Shown here in pieces: positions 11,450 through 19,466 of a stretch of 62,246 nt of DNA. A program made the translations under genes and the position numbers. The stretch is from Helicobacter sp. TUL. Its GTDB lineage: Bacteria > Campylobacterota > Campylobacteria > Campylobacterales > Helicobacteraceae. Positions within the stretch are counted from its first letter, which is position 1. Each line of letters starts with the position of its first letter. The notes under the pieces are model-generated. The model saw nothing but the letters and a program-made list of their open reading frames with translations, did no database searches and had not been told where the DNA came from. The stretch lies in contig NZ_NESU01000011.1 of NCBI RefSeq assembly GCF_002287135.1, positions 1 through 62,246 of the forward strand, given 5' to 3'.

Positions 11450-11455
11450 ATTCTA
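11450..11455 (-). promoter_or_regulatory. Probable -10 box of the ATP synthase operon
   Basis: TAGAAT on the minus strand, 23 bases before the ATG of the b' gene, fits the Helicobacter housekeeping -10 consensus. AAGGAG lies between it and the start. Helicobacter promoters lack a strong -35 box, so only the -10 can be judged. A caveat is that AGAWTCT-type words are frequent throughout this DNA. Confidence 0.45.
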
Positions 11456-11478
11456 TCTGGTGTGTGATAGATAATCCC

Positions 11479-11507
11479 ACTTGTAAAACTCATAGGGTTT
11501 TGCAAGT
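11479..11507. terminator. Hairpin between parB and the ATP synthase operon
   Basis: Two 11-base arms (11479-11489 and 11497-11507) pair with one G-T wobble around a seven-base loop. The gap lies after the parB stop and before the b' gene. There is no clean T-run after it on the minus strand, so it may be a weak terminator, an RNA-processing site or a partial barrier separating parAB from atp transcription. Confidence 0.4.
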
Positions 11508-11549
11508 ATTTTAACAATTTAAGTTATGATTTTTCTTAAACTTTTTAAT

Positions 11550-12425
11550 TTAGTGAGAAATTTTTTCAATAAATGCCTTAATTTCTACATCTTGAGAAAA
11601 TTCTATACAAATTTGATTGTTTTTGACACTTGTTTTGTAACCCTTTTTGCGCAAAATACTCCGCGCTTGCTCCAAAAGTTCTGTATCAAGCTCACTTGAA
11701 ATCTGTGTTTTTTTGGAGGGAGTATGACTTGGCGTGTTTTGATTTTTGATAGTTTTTATTAATGCTTCGGTATCGCGCACATTAAGCTTTTGTCCCATGA
11801 TAGAATCTAAAGCCAACTTTTGTTCTTGTGGCAAGAGTGTCACTAAAATTTTGGCATGCCCTTGTGAAATTTTGCCCTCTATGAGCGCTTCTTGCACAAA
11901 TGTTTCAAGGCTTAGCAATCTTAGGGTGTTTGTGATTTGTGCGCGAGATTTTTTTATCCTTTGAGAAAGTTCCTCGTGTGTGATATTGTATTCATCAATA
12001 AGTTCTTGATAAGAATAGGCTAATTCGATAGGATTTAAATCTGCGCGTTGAATATTTTCTATGAGCGCTAGTTCTCGCATTTTGTGAATGTCTATATCAG
12101 CAACGATAGCCTTAATATTTGGCAATCCTGCCAATTTGCTAGCACGCAACCTACGCTCTCCAGCAAGCAAGACATATTCTCCATTATCATCTTCACATAC
12201 GACAATAGGCTGCAATAACCCATGCTCTTTGATAGAATCTGCAAGTTCTTGCAGGGCATTTTCTTCAAAGTATTTTCTTGGTTGATAGGGATTTGGCTTG
12301 ATGACTTCCACGCTTAGCTCAAGCACCGCAGCATCAGAATTGCCTATATTGTTTTCATAGGCTTGGGATACTTCGCCAAAAATAGCGTCTAATCCGCGTC
12401 CTAAACCTCTAGGTTTTTTTGCCAT
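11550..12425 (-). CDS. parB: Chromosome-partitioning protein ParB
   Basis: A ParB/Spo0J-type CTPase and parS-binding protein, 291 residues. The N-terminal GRGLDAIFGE is the usual ParA-stimulating peptide region. The ParB/RepB nuclease-like domain spans about 35-125 with the GERRLRASKLAG motif (CTP-binding box). A helix-turn-helix lies around 150-175 (ITHEELSQRIKKSRAQITN), and the C-terminal dimer domain is short. It overlaps parA by one base (TAATG type). I could not find a convincing parS site nearby. Confidence 0.95.
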   Translation of the reverse strand: MAKKPRGLGRGLDAIFGEVSQAYENNIGNSDAAVLELSVEVIKPNPYQPRKYFEENALQELADSIKEHGLLQPIVVCEDDNGEYVLLAGERRLRASKLAGLPNIKAIVADIDIHKMRELALIENIQRADLNPIELAYSYQELIDEYNITHEELSQRIKKSRAQITNTLRLLSLETFVQEALIEGKISQGHAKILVTLLPQEQKLALDSIMGQKLNVRDTEALIKTIKNQNTPSHTPSKKTQISSELDTELLEQARSILRKKGYKTSVKNNQICIEFSQDVEIKAFIEKISH

Positions 12426-13207
12426 TACGCGCCTTCTAAGATAAGTTCAGCAAGGTTTTGATACGCAACGCTTCCGCTAGATTTTGCGTCATACAGCAAA
12501 ATTGGTTTCCCATAACTTGGAGATTCTGCTAATCGCACGCTTCTAGGCACTACAATATATTCTCCTCCTTCACTTTTAAAAAGGTGTTTTTGAAAATGCA
12601 ATGCCAAATCATCAAAAACTTGTCGCGAGAGATTGTGTTGGCTAGAATACATTGTGGGCAAAAAGCCTCTGATATTTAGATTAGGGTTGCTTGTATCCCT
12701 AATGACTTTCACGGTGTTAAGCAATTGTGCTAAGCCCTCTAATGCGTAAAACTCGCATTGTATAGGCACAATAACAGAATCTGAAGCAACAAGTGCATTC
12801 ACGGTAAGCGCACCAAGTGCAGGTGGAGAATCTACAATAATAAAATCATAATTATGTCTTATTTCTTCAAGCTTATTGCGCAAAATCATTTGCCCACTTT
12901 TTTTGTTGTAAAAATCTTTTTCAAATCCAGCAAGTGCAATGCTTGAAGGCACGAGCGATAAAAAAGGAATCTCTTGCAAATCAATAATCGCATCAGAGAG
13001 TGTATTGCACCCACACAAAACCTGATAAATATCTGTTTGTATATCTGTGCGTCTAATGTTAAATGTTGTTGTTGCATTGCCCTGTGGATCGCAATCTATC
13101 AATAAAACTCGTTTTTCGGATATAGCCAGTGACGCCGCAAGATTCACAGCAGTCGTCGTTTTGCCAACCCCTCCTTTTTGATTTGCAACGGTTATAACCT
13201 CACACAT
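12425..13207 (-). CDS. parA: Chromosome-partitioning ATPase ParA (Soj)
   Basis: A 260-residue ParA/MinD-type ATPase. The deviant Walker A motif KGGVGKTTTAVNLAA lies near residue 10-25 and Walker B IIVDSPPALG near 120. It has no N-terminal DNA-binding extension, which marks it as a chromosomal Soj type. It is cotranscribed with parB (one-base overlap) and follows birA by 23 bases, as in H. pylori. Confidence 0.96.
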   Translation of the reverse strand: MCEVITVANQKGGVGKTTTAVNLAASLAISEKRVLLIDCDPQGNATTTFNIRRTDIQTDIYQVLCGCNTLSDAIIDLQEIPFLSLVPSSIALAGFEKDFYNKKSGQMILRNKLEEIRHNYDFIIVDSPPALGALTVNALVASDSVIVPIQCEFYALEGLAQLLNTVKVIRDTSNPNLNIRGFLPTMYSSQHNLSRQVFDDLALHFQKHLFKSEGGEYIVVPRSVRLAESPSYGKPILLYDAKSSGSVAYQNLAELILEGA

Positions 13208-13230
13208 TCTCTAACTCCATTTATTTAGTG

Positions 13231-13887
13231 TTATCTACAACTATACACGATTTGTGAATCTACACAGATCGCGCCATCTTCCAACAATTTTGCCTCTTTG
13301 AAGGACACTTTTTTACCATTATGATGGAAGTCAAAGTCAAAATTGTTTTGAAATTCTAACGCATAGAATCTAAAAATTTGCTTCCAAGATATTTTTTTTT
13401 CAACGCTTATAAAATATCTTTGTAAAAAATCCATAGTCTCTATGCGTGCGCTGATTTCTGGCTCTAGTGTCGCGTATGGAGCGCTATTATTGCCTTTGGT
13501 ATATAGATTAATGCCTATGCCACAGATAAGATACTCTTGCCATTTGTTACATAATACACCACCGATTTTTTGATGTCCTATGTAGAGATCATTGGGCCAT
13601 TTTAGCCAAACTTTTGAGCCAAAACTTTTGAGTGTTTCTTTGCATAAAAACCCAAAATATATAGATGCAGATTCTATTTTGAGATCTTGTGGCAACGCAC
13701 TTAAAGGCAGTGCAAAAGAAAAATATATCGCCCTTGGTTGTTCTTCCCAAGTATTGCCTCTTGAGCCTATGCCGTGTGTTTGCCTATGTGCGTTTATGCA
13801 AATAGGGGCTTGTAAAGTCCCAGATTTTAGTCCTTGCAAGAGAAAAGTTTGTGTGGATTCTAGGCATTCATATGTGTGGATAATCAT
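13231..13887 (-). CDS. birA: Biotin--protein ligase, monofunctional
   Basis: A biotin protein ligase of 218 residues that activates biotin to biotinyl-AMP and attaches it to acetyl-CoA carboxylase. The biotinyl-AMP loop reads GIGSRGNTWEEQPRAIY (GRGRxGRxW equivalent), followed by VWLKWPNDLYIGHQKIGGVL, which has the conserved KWPND motif. There is no N-terminal DNA-binding domain, so this is the class I form that does not repress transcription. The C-terminal domain is very short. Confidence 0.92.
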   Translation of the reverse strand: MIIHTYECLESTQTFLLQGLKSGTLQAPICINAHRQTHGIGSRGNTWEEQPRAIYFSFALPLSALPQDLKIESASIYFGFLCKETLKSFGSKVWLKWPNDLYIGHQKIGGVLCNKWQEYLICGIGINLYTKGNNSAPYATLEPEISARIETMDFLQRYFISVEKKISWKQIFRFYALEFQNNFDFDFHHNGKKVSFKEAKLLEDGAICVDSQIVYSCR

Positions 13888-13921
13888 TGTTTAAAAACTC
13901 CTTTTTCATAACATGTTGCGC

Positions 13922-14743
13922 TTATGTCTGTGCAAATGGTTTATGAAAATGCCACATTTCTCGTGCTTTTTGGATAGATTCTGTATGGAGTGAGACAATC
14001 ATCAACCCCTCATAATCTTGCAAACTATCTTCGATTTGTCCATAGGCATTGACATAGAGGCTATCACCATAAAAATTCCAACTTGTCTTATCGACATATT
14101 CTGTCCCTACGCGATTTACTCGCAAGATTGCACAAGAATTAAGAAATGCACGCATTTTGCATAATGAGCGCCACCTTGTGAGTGTGTCAAAGGTATTTGC
14201 ACAAGGCACGATAAGCACATCATAGGGTTGGGCTTTCATAGCGATAAAAATTTCATCAAAATGCAATTCAAACCCTGATAAGACACCGATTTTTAAGCCT
14301 TTTCTTTCTATGGTGAGGGGTAATTTTGGCTTTTTGTAGTGTTTGTTGGCAAAAAATGCGTGCTCATTCCAATGTGGATAATCTATGAGGCGTTGTTGGA
14401 CATAAAATGTATAGCCTTGTGAATCTATAAGCGCGATTGTTTTATAAAATGTATTTGAAAGGCGATTGCCTGAGAGCTTGAGGGTATATAAATCCACGAC
14501 AATAGGCGCGATAATTTCTAAGTTATATTCCTTGGCAAACACTACAAGTTGTCGCAATATGCTGACATTATGACTTGCGATGAGTTGTGGTGAGGGCAGG
14601 GATTGCAAATGGCGAAAAAATGGCTCAAATGTGTATTCTGGTAAAACCACTATTTCTACATTTTGCTTGGCACAATTTTGGAGATAGGATTGTAAATACA
14701 GAGGAGATTCTATTTTTGAGACTTGCAAAAGAGCTATACGCAT
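13922..14743 (-). CDS. Nitrilase-superfamily (carbon-nitrogen hydrolase fold) protein, likely inactive
   Basis: A 274-residue protein with the complete carbon-nitrogen hydrolase fold pattern. The catalytic Glu survives (VVLPEYTF, residue 36). The usual Y-R-K-x-H-L segment reads YVQQRL, so the catalytic Lys is replaced by Gln. The usual nucleophile segment (GVLTCxDxRFPE in relatives) reads GVLSGFELHFDE, so Cys is replaced by Gly. The fold is preserved without the chemistry, which suggests a pseudoenzyme or a diverged function. A GTG precedes the ATG at 14743. It lies 34 bases downstream of the birA start in a head-to-tail minus-strand run. Confidence 0.8.
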   Translation of the reverse strand: MRIALLQVSKIESPLYLQSYLQNCAKQNVEIVVLPEYTFEPFFRHLQSLPSPQLIASHNVSILRQLVVFAKEYNLEIIAPIVVDLYTLKLSGNRLSNTFYKTIALIDSQGYTFYVQQRLIDYPHWNEHAFFANKHYKKPKLPLTIERKGLKIGVLSGFELHFDEIFIAMKAQPYDVLIVPCANTFDTLTRWRSLCKMRAFLNSCAILRVNRVGTEYVDKTSWNFYGDSLYVNAYGQIEDSLQDYEGLMIVSLHTESIQKAREMWHFHKPFAQT

Positions 14744-14794
14744 CACATACCTTAATAAACTAAAATAACAAAATATATGCTTGAATTATACTTT

Positions 14795-14878
14795 ATGCAA
14801 ACTTTAGATTCTATTTTGCTATGGTTTTTAAGGGGCTTTGTGTTAGGATTATGTATTTACTTGCTTAGACAAATTTAG
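14795..14878 (+). CDS. Possible 27-residue membrane miniprotein upstream of purB
   Basis: A small ATG-started frame encodes a hydrophobic peptide with one plausible membrane helix (LLWFLRGFVLGLCIYLL) and a basic end. A TATACT -10-like box lies only a few bases before the ATG, and there is no ribosome binding site, so it would have to be leaderless or not translated at all. It occupies most of the 150-base gap between the nitrilase-like gene and purB. Confidence 0.2.
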   Translation: MQTLDSILLWFLRGFVLGLCIYLLRQI

Positions 14879-14895
14879 TTTATGAGGTTGGAGCT

Positions 14896-16242
14896 ATGGT
14901 AGAGCGATACGCAAGAGAAGAGATGAAAAAGCTTTGGGATATGAATGCGAAGTATTCCGCGTGGCTAGAGGTAGAAAAGGCATTGGTTAAGGGGTGGAAT
15001 ACATTAGGACTTATTCCTGATTGCGATTGTAAGAAAATTTGTGAGAATGCGAAGTTTGATATCGCAAGAATTGATGAGATAGAAGCCGTTACTAAGCACG
15101 ATCTTATTGCTTTTACTACAAGTGTTGCAGAATCTCTAGGTGAAGAATCACGATGGTTTCATTATGGAATCACCTCTAGTGATACGATTGATACCGCTGT
15201 GGCTTTGCAAATGCGCGATTCGCTAAAGATCATCATTGAAGATGTGAAGGCATTGCGTGAAGTGATAAAAAAACGCGCTTATGAACACAAAGATACGCTT
15301 ATGGTGGGGCGAAGTCACGGGATTCATGGCGAACCTATCACTTTTGGCTTAGTGTGTGCGATATGGTATGATGAGATAGGGCGACACTTGCAGAGTTTAG
15401 AATCTACCCTGGAGGTGATTAGCGTAGGCAAGATAAGCGGTGCAATGGGGAATCTCGCCCACACTCCTATAGAACTTGAAGAGCTTGTATGTGCAAATCT
15501 AGGGCTAAAGGCTGCTCCAGCAAGTAATCAAGTTATCCAAAGAGATCGATATGCACGGCTTATGACTGATTTGGCGCTTTTAGCAAGTAGTTGTGAAAAA
15601 ATTGCTGTTGAAATTAGACATTTGCAACGCACCGAAGTGTATGAGGCAGAGGAGTATTTTAGCCAAGGACAAAAAGGAAGTAGTGCAATGCCACACAAAC
15701 GCAACCCTGTTTTATCTGAAAATATCACAGGGCTTTGTCGCGTGATACGCAGTTTTGCACTACCGGCTATGGAAAATGTCGCATTGTGGCACGAGCGAGA
15801 TATTAGCCACTCAAGTGTGGAGCGATTTATTTTGCCTGATGGTTTTATTACGACGGATTTTATGCTTGCGCGCCTTACAGGTTTGATTGATAAGCTTGTC
15901 GTGTATCCTAAAAATATGCTAAAAAATCTTAATCTCACAGGTGGCTTAGTTTTTTCTCAAAGAATCTTGCTAGAGCTTCCAAAATGCGGTGTAAGTCGCG
16001 AAGATGCTTATAAGATCGTGCAAAGAAATGCGATGAAAGTATGGCAAAGTTTGCAAGAGGGACAACCTGCGCTTAATGCAAAGGGCGAATCGCTTTATTT
16101 GCAATATCTTTTGGCAGATTCTGAACTTGTGGGACTTCTTAGCAAGAATGGTGGCAATGGAGAGCAGATTATCCGCGATTGCTTTGAGTTTGCCTACTAT
16201 ACAAAAAATGTGGATTTTATCTTTAAAAGGGTGTTTGGGTAA
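14896..16242 (+). CDS. purB: Adenylosuccinate lyase
   Basis: PurB catalyses two steps, SAICAR to AICAR and adenylosuccinate to AMP, in purine synthesis. The 448-residue protein has the family signature GSSAMPHKRNPVLSEN (near residue 262-277) with the flexible serine loop, plus the TSSDTIDTA and GRSHGIHGEP motifs that carry active-site residues. Length and motifs are normal. GAGGTTGGAG precedes the start. Confidence 0.97.
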   Translation: MVERYAREEMKKLWDMNAKYSAWLEVEKALVKGWNTLGLIPDCDCKKICENAKFDIARIDEIEAVTKHDLIAFTTSVAESLGEESRWFHYGITSSDTIDTAVALQMRDSLKIIIEDVKALREVIKKRAYEHKDTLMVGRSHGIHGEPITFGLVCAIWYDEIGRHLQSLESTLEVISVGKISGAMGNLAHTPIELEELVCANLGLKAAPASNQVIQRDRYARLMTDLALLASSCEKIAVEIRHLQRTEVYEAEEYFSQGQKGSSAMPHKRNPVLSENITGLCRVIRSFALPAMENVALWHERDISHSSVERFILPDGFITTDFMLARLTGLIDKLVVYPKNMLKNLNLTGGLVFSQRILLELPKCGVSREDAYKIVQRNAMKVWQSLQEGQPALNAKGESLYLQYLLADSELVGLLSKNGGNGEQIIRDCFEFAYYTKNVDFIFKRVFG

Positions 16243-16261
16243 ATCATCGCAGGAGGATTTT

Positions 16262-16792
16262 ATGATAGCAAATGGCATTGGTGGTTCAAATACAAAAACA
16301 GGATTAATTTTTGAAGGAAAGGTAGATTTGGCTACCTTTTTGTCCAGGCAGAATGGATACAGGATTGATTCTGATAGACAAGTATATTATTGCGATGAAT
16401 TAGTAGCACAAATTTTTAAAAAAAATGAATTTTATAAGTTTTTAGAAAAACGTCAAGTAGATTGGAAAAAGATTATTTCTAAAAGGCTTTTGCCAGATGA
16501 TAGCATCTATGTTATTATCAATAACACATTTTTTGTTATTGAATGTAAATTTCAGCAGGTCGCAGGTTCTGTTGATGAAAAATTACAAACTTGCGACTTT
16601 AAGAAAAAACAGTATCAAAAACTTTTATCTAGCCTTAATATGGAAGTGGAGTATGTATATTTATTAAGTAATTGGTTCCAAAAACCAGAATATAGAGATG
16701 TGTTGGATTATATTATTAGTGTGAATTGTAGGTATTACTTTGAATATATTCCCTTACAAGTTTTTGGCTTGCCAATTCCTATGGATTCTTAA
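16262..16792 (+). CDS. Type II restriction endonuclease, PD-(D/E)XK fold
   Basis: A 176-residue protein with a literal PD-(D/E)XK pattern: LPDDSIYVI followed by FFVIECKFQQ, where Asp and Glu-Cys-Lys are the presumed metal-binding and catalytic residues. The region after it (AGSVDEKLQTCDFKKKQY) is highly charged and typical of small type II enzymes of this fold. AGGAGG six bases upstream fixes the ATG at 16262; longer upstream extensions only shadow purB. The adjacent methyltransferase genes mark it as the endonuclease of a restriction-modification system. The recognition sequence cannot be read from the protein. Confidence 0.75.
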   Translation: MIANGIGGSNTKTGLIFEGKVDLATFLSRQNGYRIDSDRQVYYCDELVAQIFKKNEFYKFLEKRQVDWKKIISKRLLPDDSIYVIINNTFFVIECKFQQVAGSVDEKLQTCDFKKKQYQKLLSSLNMEVEYVYLLSNWFQKPEYRDVLDYIISVNCRYYFEYIPLQVFGLPIPMDS

Positions 16793-16801
16793 GGGCATAA
16801 A

Positions 16802-17644
16802 ATGACTGCTGAATTTCGCACGTTAAAACCCATTTTTACAAGCATAGATTCTAGCTTTAGCCTTTATCAAGGTGATTGCAATGAGCTTTTGCCGCAGATG
16901 AAAGAAAAATTTGATTTAATTTTTGCTGATCCCCCATACTTCCTGTCAAATGATGGTTTGAGCATCCAAAATGGCAAAATTGTAAGCGTGAATAAGGGGG
17001 AATGGGATAGGGGTAACGAAATTGAAGACATTGATAATTTTAATATGAAATGGATTGCTAATGCAAAAATTGCCTTAAAATCTACGGGCAGTATTATGAT
17101 AAGTGGAACCTATCATAATATTTTTTCACTTGGGAGAGCACTACAAAAGCTTGATTTCAAGATTTTAAATATTATCACTTGGCAAAAAACTAACCCTCCA
17201 CCAAACTTTAGCTGTCGTTATCTAACGCATTCTACTGAGCAAATCATATGGGCAAGAAAAAGCCATAAATATAAGCATACCTTTAATTATGAGTTTTTAA
17301 AAGCCTTAAATGGTGGTAAGCAAATGCGTGATGTATGGAGCTTTCCAGCCATTGCTCCTTGGGAAAAAAGTTGTGGAAAACATCCTACTCAAAAACCCTT
17401 AGCATTGTTGGTTCGATTACTGCTTATGTCAAGCAATGAAAATTCTCTCATTTGCGATCCTTTTTCAGGTTCTAGCACTACAGGAATTGCAGCAAATCTT
17501 TTAAATAGAAAATTTGTTGGCATAGAGCAAGAAAGCGAGTTTATAGGAATTTCTGTTAAAAGAAAAAAAGAACTAGAACATTATACAGAAAGCATAGAAT
17601 CTAAAATCAAGGATTTGGCATTCTACAAAAAAACTTTGCTTTAA
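16802..17644 (+). CDS. DNA adenine methyltransferase, beta class (DpnA-like)
   Basis: A 280-residue DNA-(N6-adenine) methyltransferase of the beta class: the catalytic motif IV ([12 protein letters not shown], near residue 40) comes first, the target-recognition region is in the middle and the SAM motif I ([13 protein letters not shown], near 220) is last. [17 protein letters not shown] and [11 protein letters not shown] resemble DpnA, the GATC methylase that also acts on single-stranded DNA. The site here is an inference only. It follows the endonuclease gene by nine bases and should protect the host against it. Confidence 0.85.
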   Translation: MTAEFRTLKPIFTSIDSSFSLYQGDCNELLPQMKEKFDLIFADPPYFLSNDGLSIQNGKIVSVNKGEWDRGNEIEDIDNFNMKWIANAKIALKSTGSIMISGTYHNIFSLGRALQKLDFKILNIITWQKTNPPPNFSCRYLTHSTEQIIWARKSHKYKHTFNYEFLKALNGGKQMRDVWSFPAIAPWEKSCGKHPTQKPLALLVRLLLMSSNENSLICDPFSGSSTTGIAANLLNRKFVGIEQESEFIGISVKRKKELEHYTESIESKIKDLAFYKKTLL

Positions 17645-17654
17645 GTATTTGACA

Positions 17655-18305
17655 ATGTTGGATCTAATAAACACCAAACTCACCATTGATGGTTTAGAAT
17701 TACTCCAAAGTTTGGGGGATTGTAGTATTGATTTATGTTTTTTTGATCCACAATATCGTGGTGTGCTAGATAAAATGCGCTATGGCAATGAGGGTGAGCG
17801 ACAGAAGGGGCGTAGTGTCTTGGTGCAAATGTCTGAATCAACGATTATACATTTTATCCAAGAAATTAGCCGAGTTTTAAAGCCTAGTTGTTATCTTATG
17901 CTATGGATTGATAAATTTCACCTGTGTGAGGGCGTGAGACCTTGGCTAGATTCTACATCTTTAGAGATTGTGGATCTTATCACTTGGGATAAAATGAAAA
18001 TGGGTATGGGCTACCGCACAAGAAAACAAAGCGAATATCTACTTATCGTGCAAAAAAAACCTATTAAAGCAAAGGGGACTTGGAAACTCCATAATATCCG
18101 CGATGTGTGTAGCGAAAAGATTCCACAAAACGAGCTAAAAGCACATCCTCATAGCAAACCAAAAACCTTGCAAAAAAACCTTATAGAATCTTGCACCAAT
18201 ATAGGGGATTTAGTGTGCGATCCAGCAGCAGGAAGCTTTAGTGTGCTAGAGTGCTGCAAGGAATTAGAGAGAAATTTTATAGGAACAAATCTCTGTAGTG
18301 ATTAA
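17655..18305 (+). CDS. Second DNA methyltransferase with DPQY motif IV
   Basis: A 216-residue beta-class methyltransferase. Motif IV reads FFDPQYRG rather than DPPY, and the SAM motif near the C-terminus reads [13 protein letters not shown]. The segment [15 protein letters not shown] after motif IV reminds me of VspI-like methylases and the Campylobacter CtsM group, but I recall that only loosely. The ATG at 17655 is preferred over a TTG two codons earlier; neither has a clear ribosome binding site. It lies ten bases after the first methylase, so it may belong to the same system or be an orphan modifier. It is convergent with the TylF-like gene. Confidence 0.75.
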   Translation: MLDLINTKLTIDGLELLQSLGDCSIDLCFFDPQYRGVLDKMRYGNEGERQKGRSVLVQMSESTIIHFIQEISRVLKPSCYLMLWIDKFHLCEGVRPWLDSTSLEIVDLITWDKMKMGMGYRTRKQSEYLLIVQKKPIKAKGTWKLHNIRDVCSEKIPQNELKAHPHSKPKTLQKNLIESCTNIGDLVCDPAAGSFSVLECCKELERNFIGTNLCSD

Positions 18306-18336
18306 TTTATGCTATCTAAAGAGTTTGTATTATGGC

Positions 18337-18997
18337 TTAATGACAAAGCTTGGTGTATGGCAAATAGGTAATTTTGTATCTGTATATCTTTTGAATGAAA
18401 AAATCATCAACAGCTTTGGTTTCACCCGGAAATACCCCATAATCATCAAAGACAACTACACCGCCTCTTACCATTTTTTCCCAAAAATGTTCCAAAATAC
18501 TTACAGCTGGTTCGTAAATGTCTGTATCTATGTGGAGAAATGCGATTTTTAATTGTGGATTAGATATGCAATATTGTGGTACAGTCCGAGTGATATCGCC
18601 TTTGATAAGTTCATAATTACGAATTTTTTTTAAAGTCTAGAACCTTGCAGAGTTCTTCTTCTGTAATACCCTTTCCCGCTTCTTGTATAAATGCCTCCCT
18701 GAATATTTTATCTGCTTCAAAATCTGTTTGTGGAAATTCATCAAACATATCAAATCCTATGAGTTTGCGAGAGTCTTGCATTTCCAAAATTTCTCGAAAA
18801 TGTGCGAATCTAAAAAGAGAATTACCCTTAAAAATCCCACATTCTATAGCTACTCCAGGTAAGGAGAGAATTTTTTTATACAATTCATAATGCGCAAAAA
18901 ACTTTCCAAATCTCTTTGTGTCTGCAGTGATATAAAAACCATTTTCGTAATAAAAAGATTCCGTAATGTTAAAGCCATTAAGTGAAGCATGTGTCAT
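18337..18997 (-). pseudogene. TylF-like O-methyltransferase, split by a homopolymer frameshift
   Basis: The 5' part (126 codons) has the class I SAM site (VAIECGIFKGNSLFRFA) of the TylF/macrocin O-methyltransferase family. It stops at 18617 just after a run of eight A (minus strand; T8 at 18624-18631). The next frame continues with IAFLHIDTDIYEPAVSIL and GGVVVFDDYG, the metal-binding half of the family, to a stop at 18337. Seven A instead of eight would give one protein of about 219 residues. Such enzymes methylate sugars in surface glycans. It could be a phase-variable gene in the OFF state, a true pseudogene or a sequencing error. A C9 tract lies upstream. Confidence 0.75.
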
Positions 18998-19044
18998 GAC
19001 ATTTCCTTTAAGGTAATATTTAGCCTGTTATAAGAAGAATTATA

Positions 19045-19053
19045 CCCCCCCCC
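19045..19053. repeat. C9 homopolymer upstream of the TylF-like gene
   Basis: Nine consecutive C (G9 on the minus strand) lie 48 bases before the ATG of the TylF-like methyltransferase. Long G/C runs are rare in this AT-rich DNA and are the standard slip-strand contingency element in Helicobacter and Campylobacter. At this distance it could change promoter spacing. Confidence 0.8.
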
Positions 19054-19124
19054 TTAAAGGATGCTTAAGAAAACTATGGCTTGTAGCCATATGTTTTTTA
19101 AGTGGTAGTGTTATCGTGATTACG

Positions 19125-19355
19125 TCATAATAATGGAGAAACTTCAATTTCCTTAGCTTCTTGTGCTCTTAGTGCAATTTGTGTGCTATTTACCATTACG
19201 CATAGCGTTGCCTTGGTAAGTGTTGTGTGGTGGAGTGTGATTGTGCTATCTGGACAAATGCCCATAGCAATAAGCCGATCTTTGAGTATTTTGTCTGTGG
19301 TGTGGAGCGCTACGACTTTATAAGGTATGTTTTTGGAGCAGTCATAGAGTGTCAT
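19125..19355 (-). CDS. feoA: FeoA-domain protein (ferrous iron transport)
   Basis: A 76-residue single-domain FeoA protein. The SH3-like fold is shown by the family pattern KDRLIAMGICPDSTITLHH followed by a strand-rich C-terminal half with the VNSTQIALR sequence. FeoA is a small cytoplasmic partner of the FeoB ferrous iron permease. No feoB is adjacent. AAAGGAA precedes the ATG, and the gene is divergent from hisD. Confidence 0.85.
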   Translation of the reverse strand: MTLYDCSKNIPYKVVALHTTDKILKDRLIAMGICPDSTITLHHTTLTKATLCVMVNSTQIALRAQEAKEIEVSPLL

Positions 19356-19434
19356 GTATATTCCTTTTGTGTTTTGGGAGGATTATAGCAAAGTATATTG
19401 ACCCAAAAGCAAGTAATGTTTTGTTATAATCAAA

Positions 19435-19440
19435 ACTTAC
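19435..19440 (+). promoter_or_regulatory. Probable -10 box of hisD
   Basis: A perfect TATAAT lies 26 bases before the hisD ATG, preceded by TTTTGT. The spacing leaves room for a short leader with the AAGGAAA ribosome binding site. Confidence 0.55.
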
Positions 19441-19466
19441 AATTATTATATAAGGAAATGTAGCAA

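Noticed and set aside
11508-11549. tRNA or small RNA gene in the parB-atp gap
   Set aside because: No cloverleaf, CCA or conserved TPsiC arm is visible; only AT-rich DNA and the hairpin.
16076-16261. Longer frame for the restriction gene that begins inside purB
   Set aside because: It overlaps conserved purB codons in another frame, and AGGAGG before 16262 gives a clear start for the shorter protein.
16802-17644. Assigning GATC as the target of the first methyltransferase
   Set aside because: The resemblance to DpnA is by memory of motifs only; the target-recognition region cannot be read by eye.
18308-18552. Plus-strand frame of about 84 residues after the second methyltransferase
   Set aside because: It is antisense to the 3' half of the TylF-like gene, whose frame encodes recognisable family motifs.
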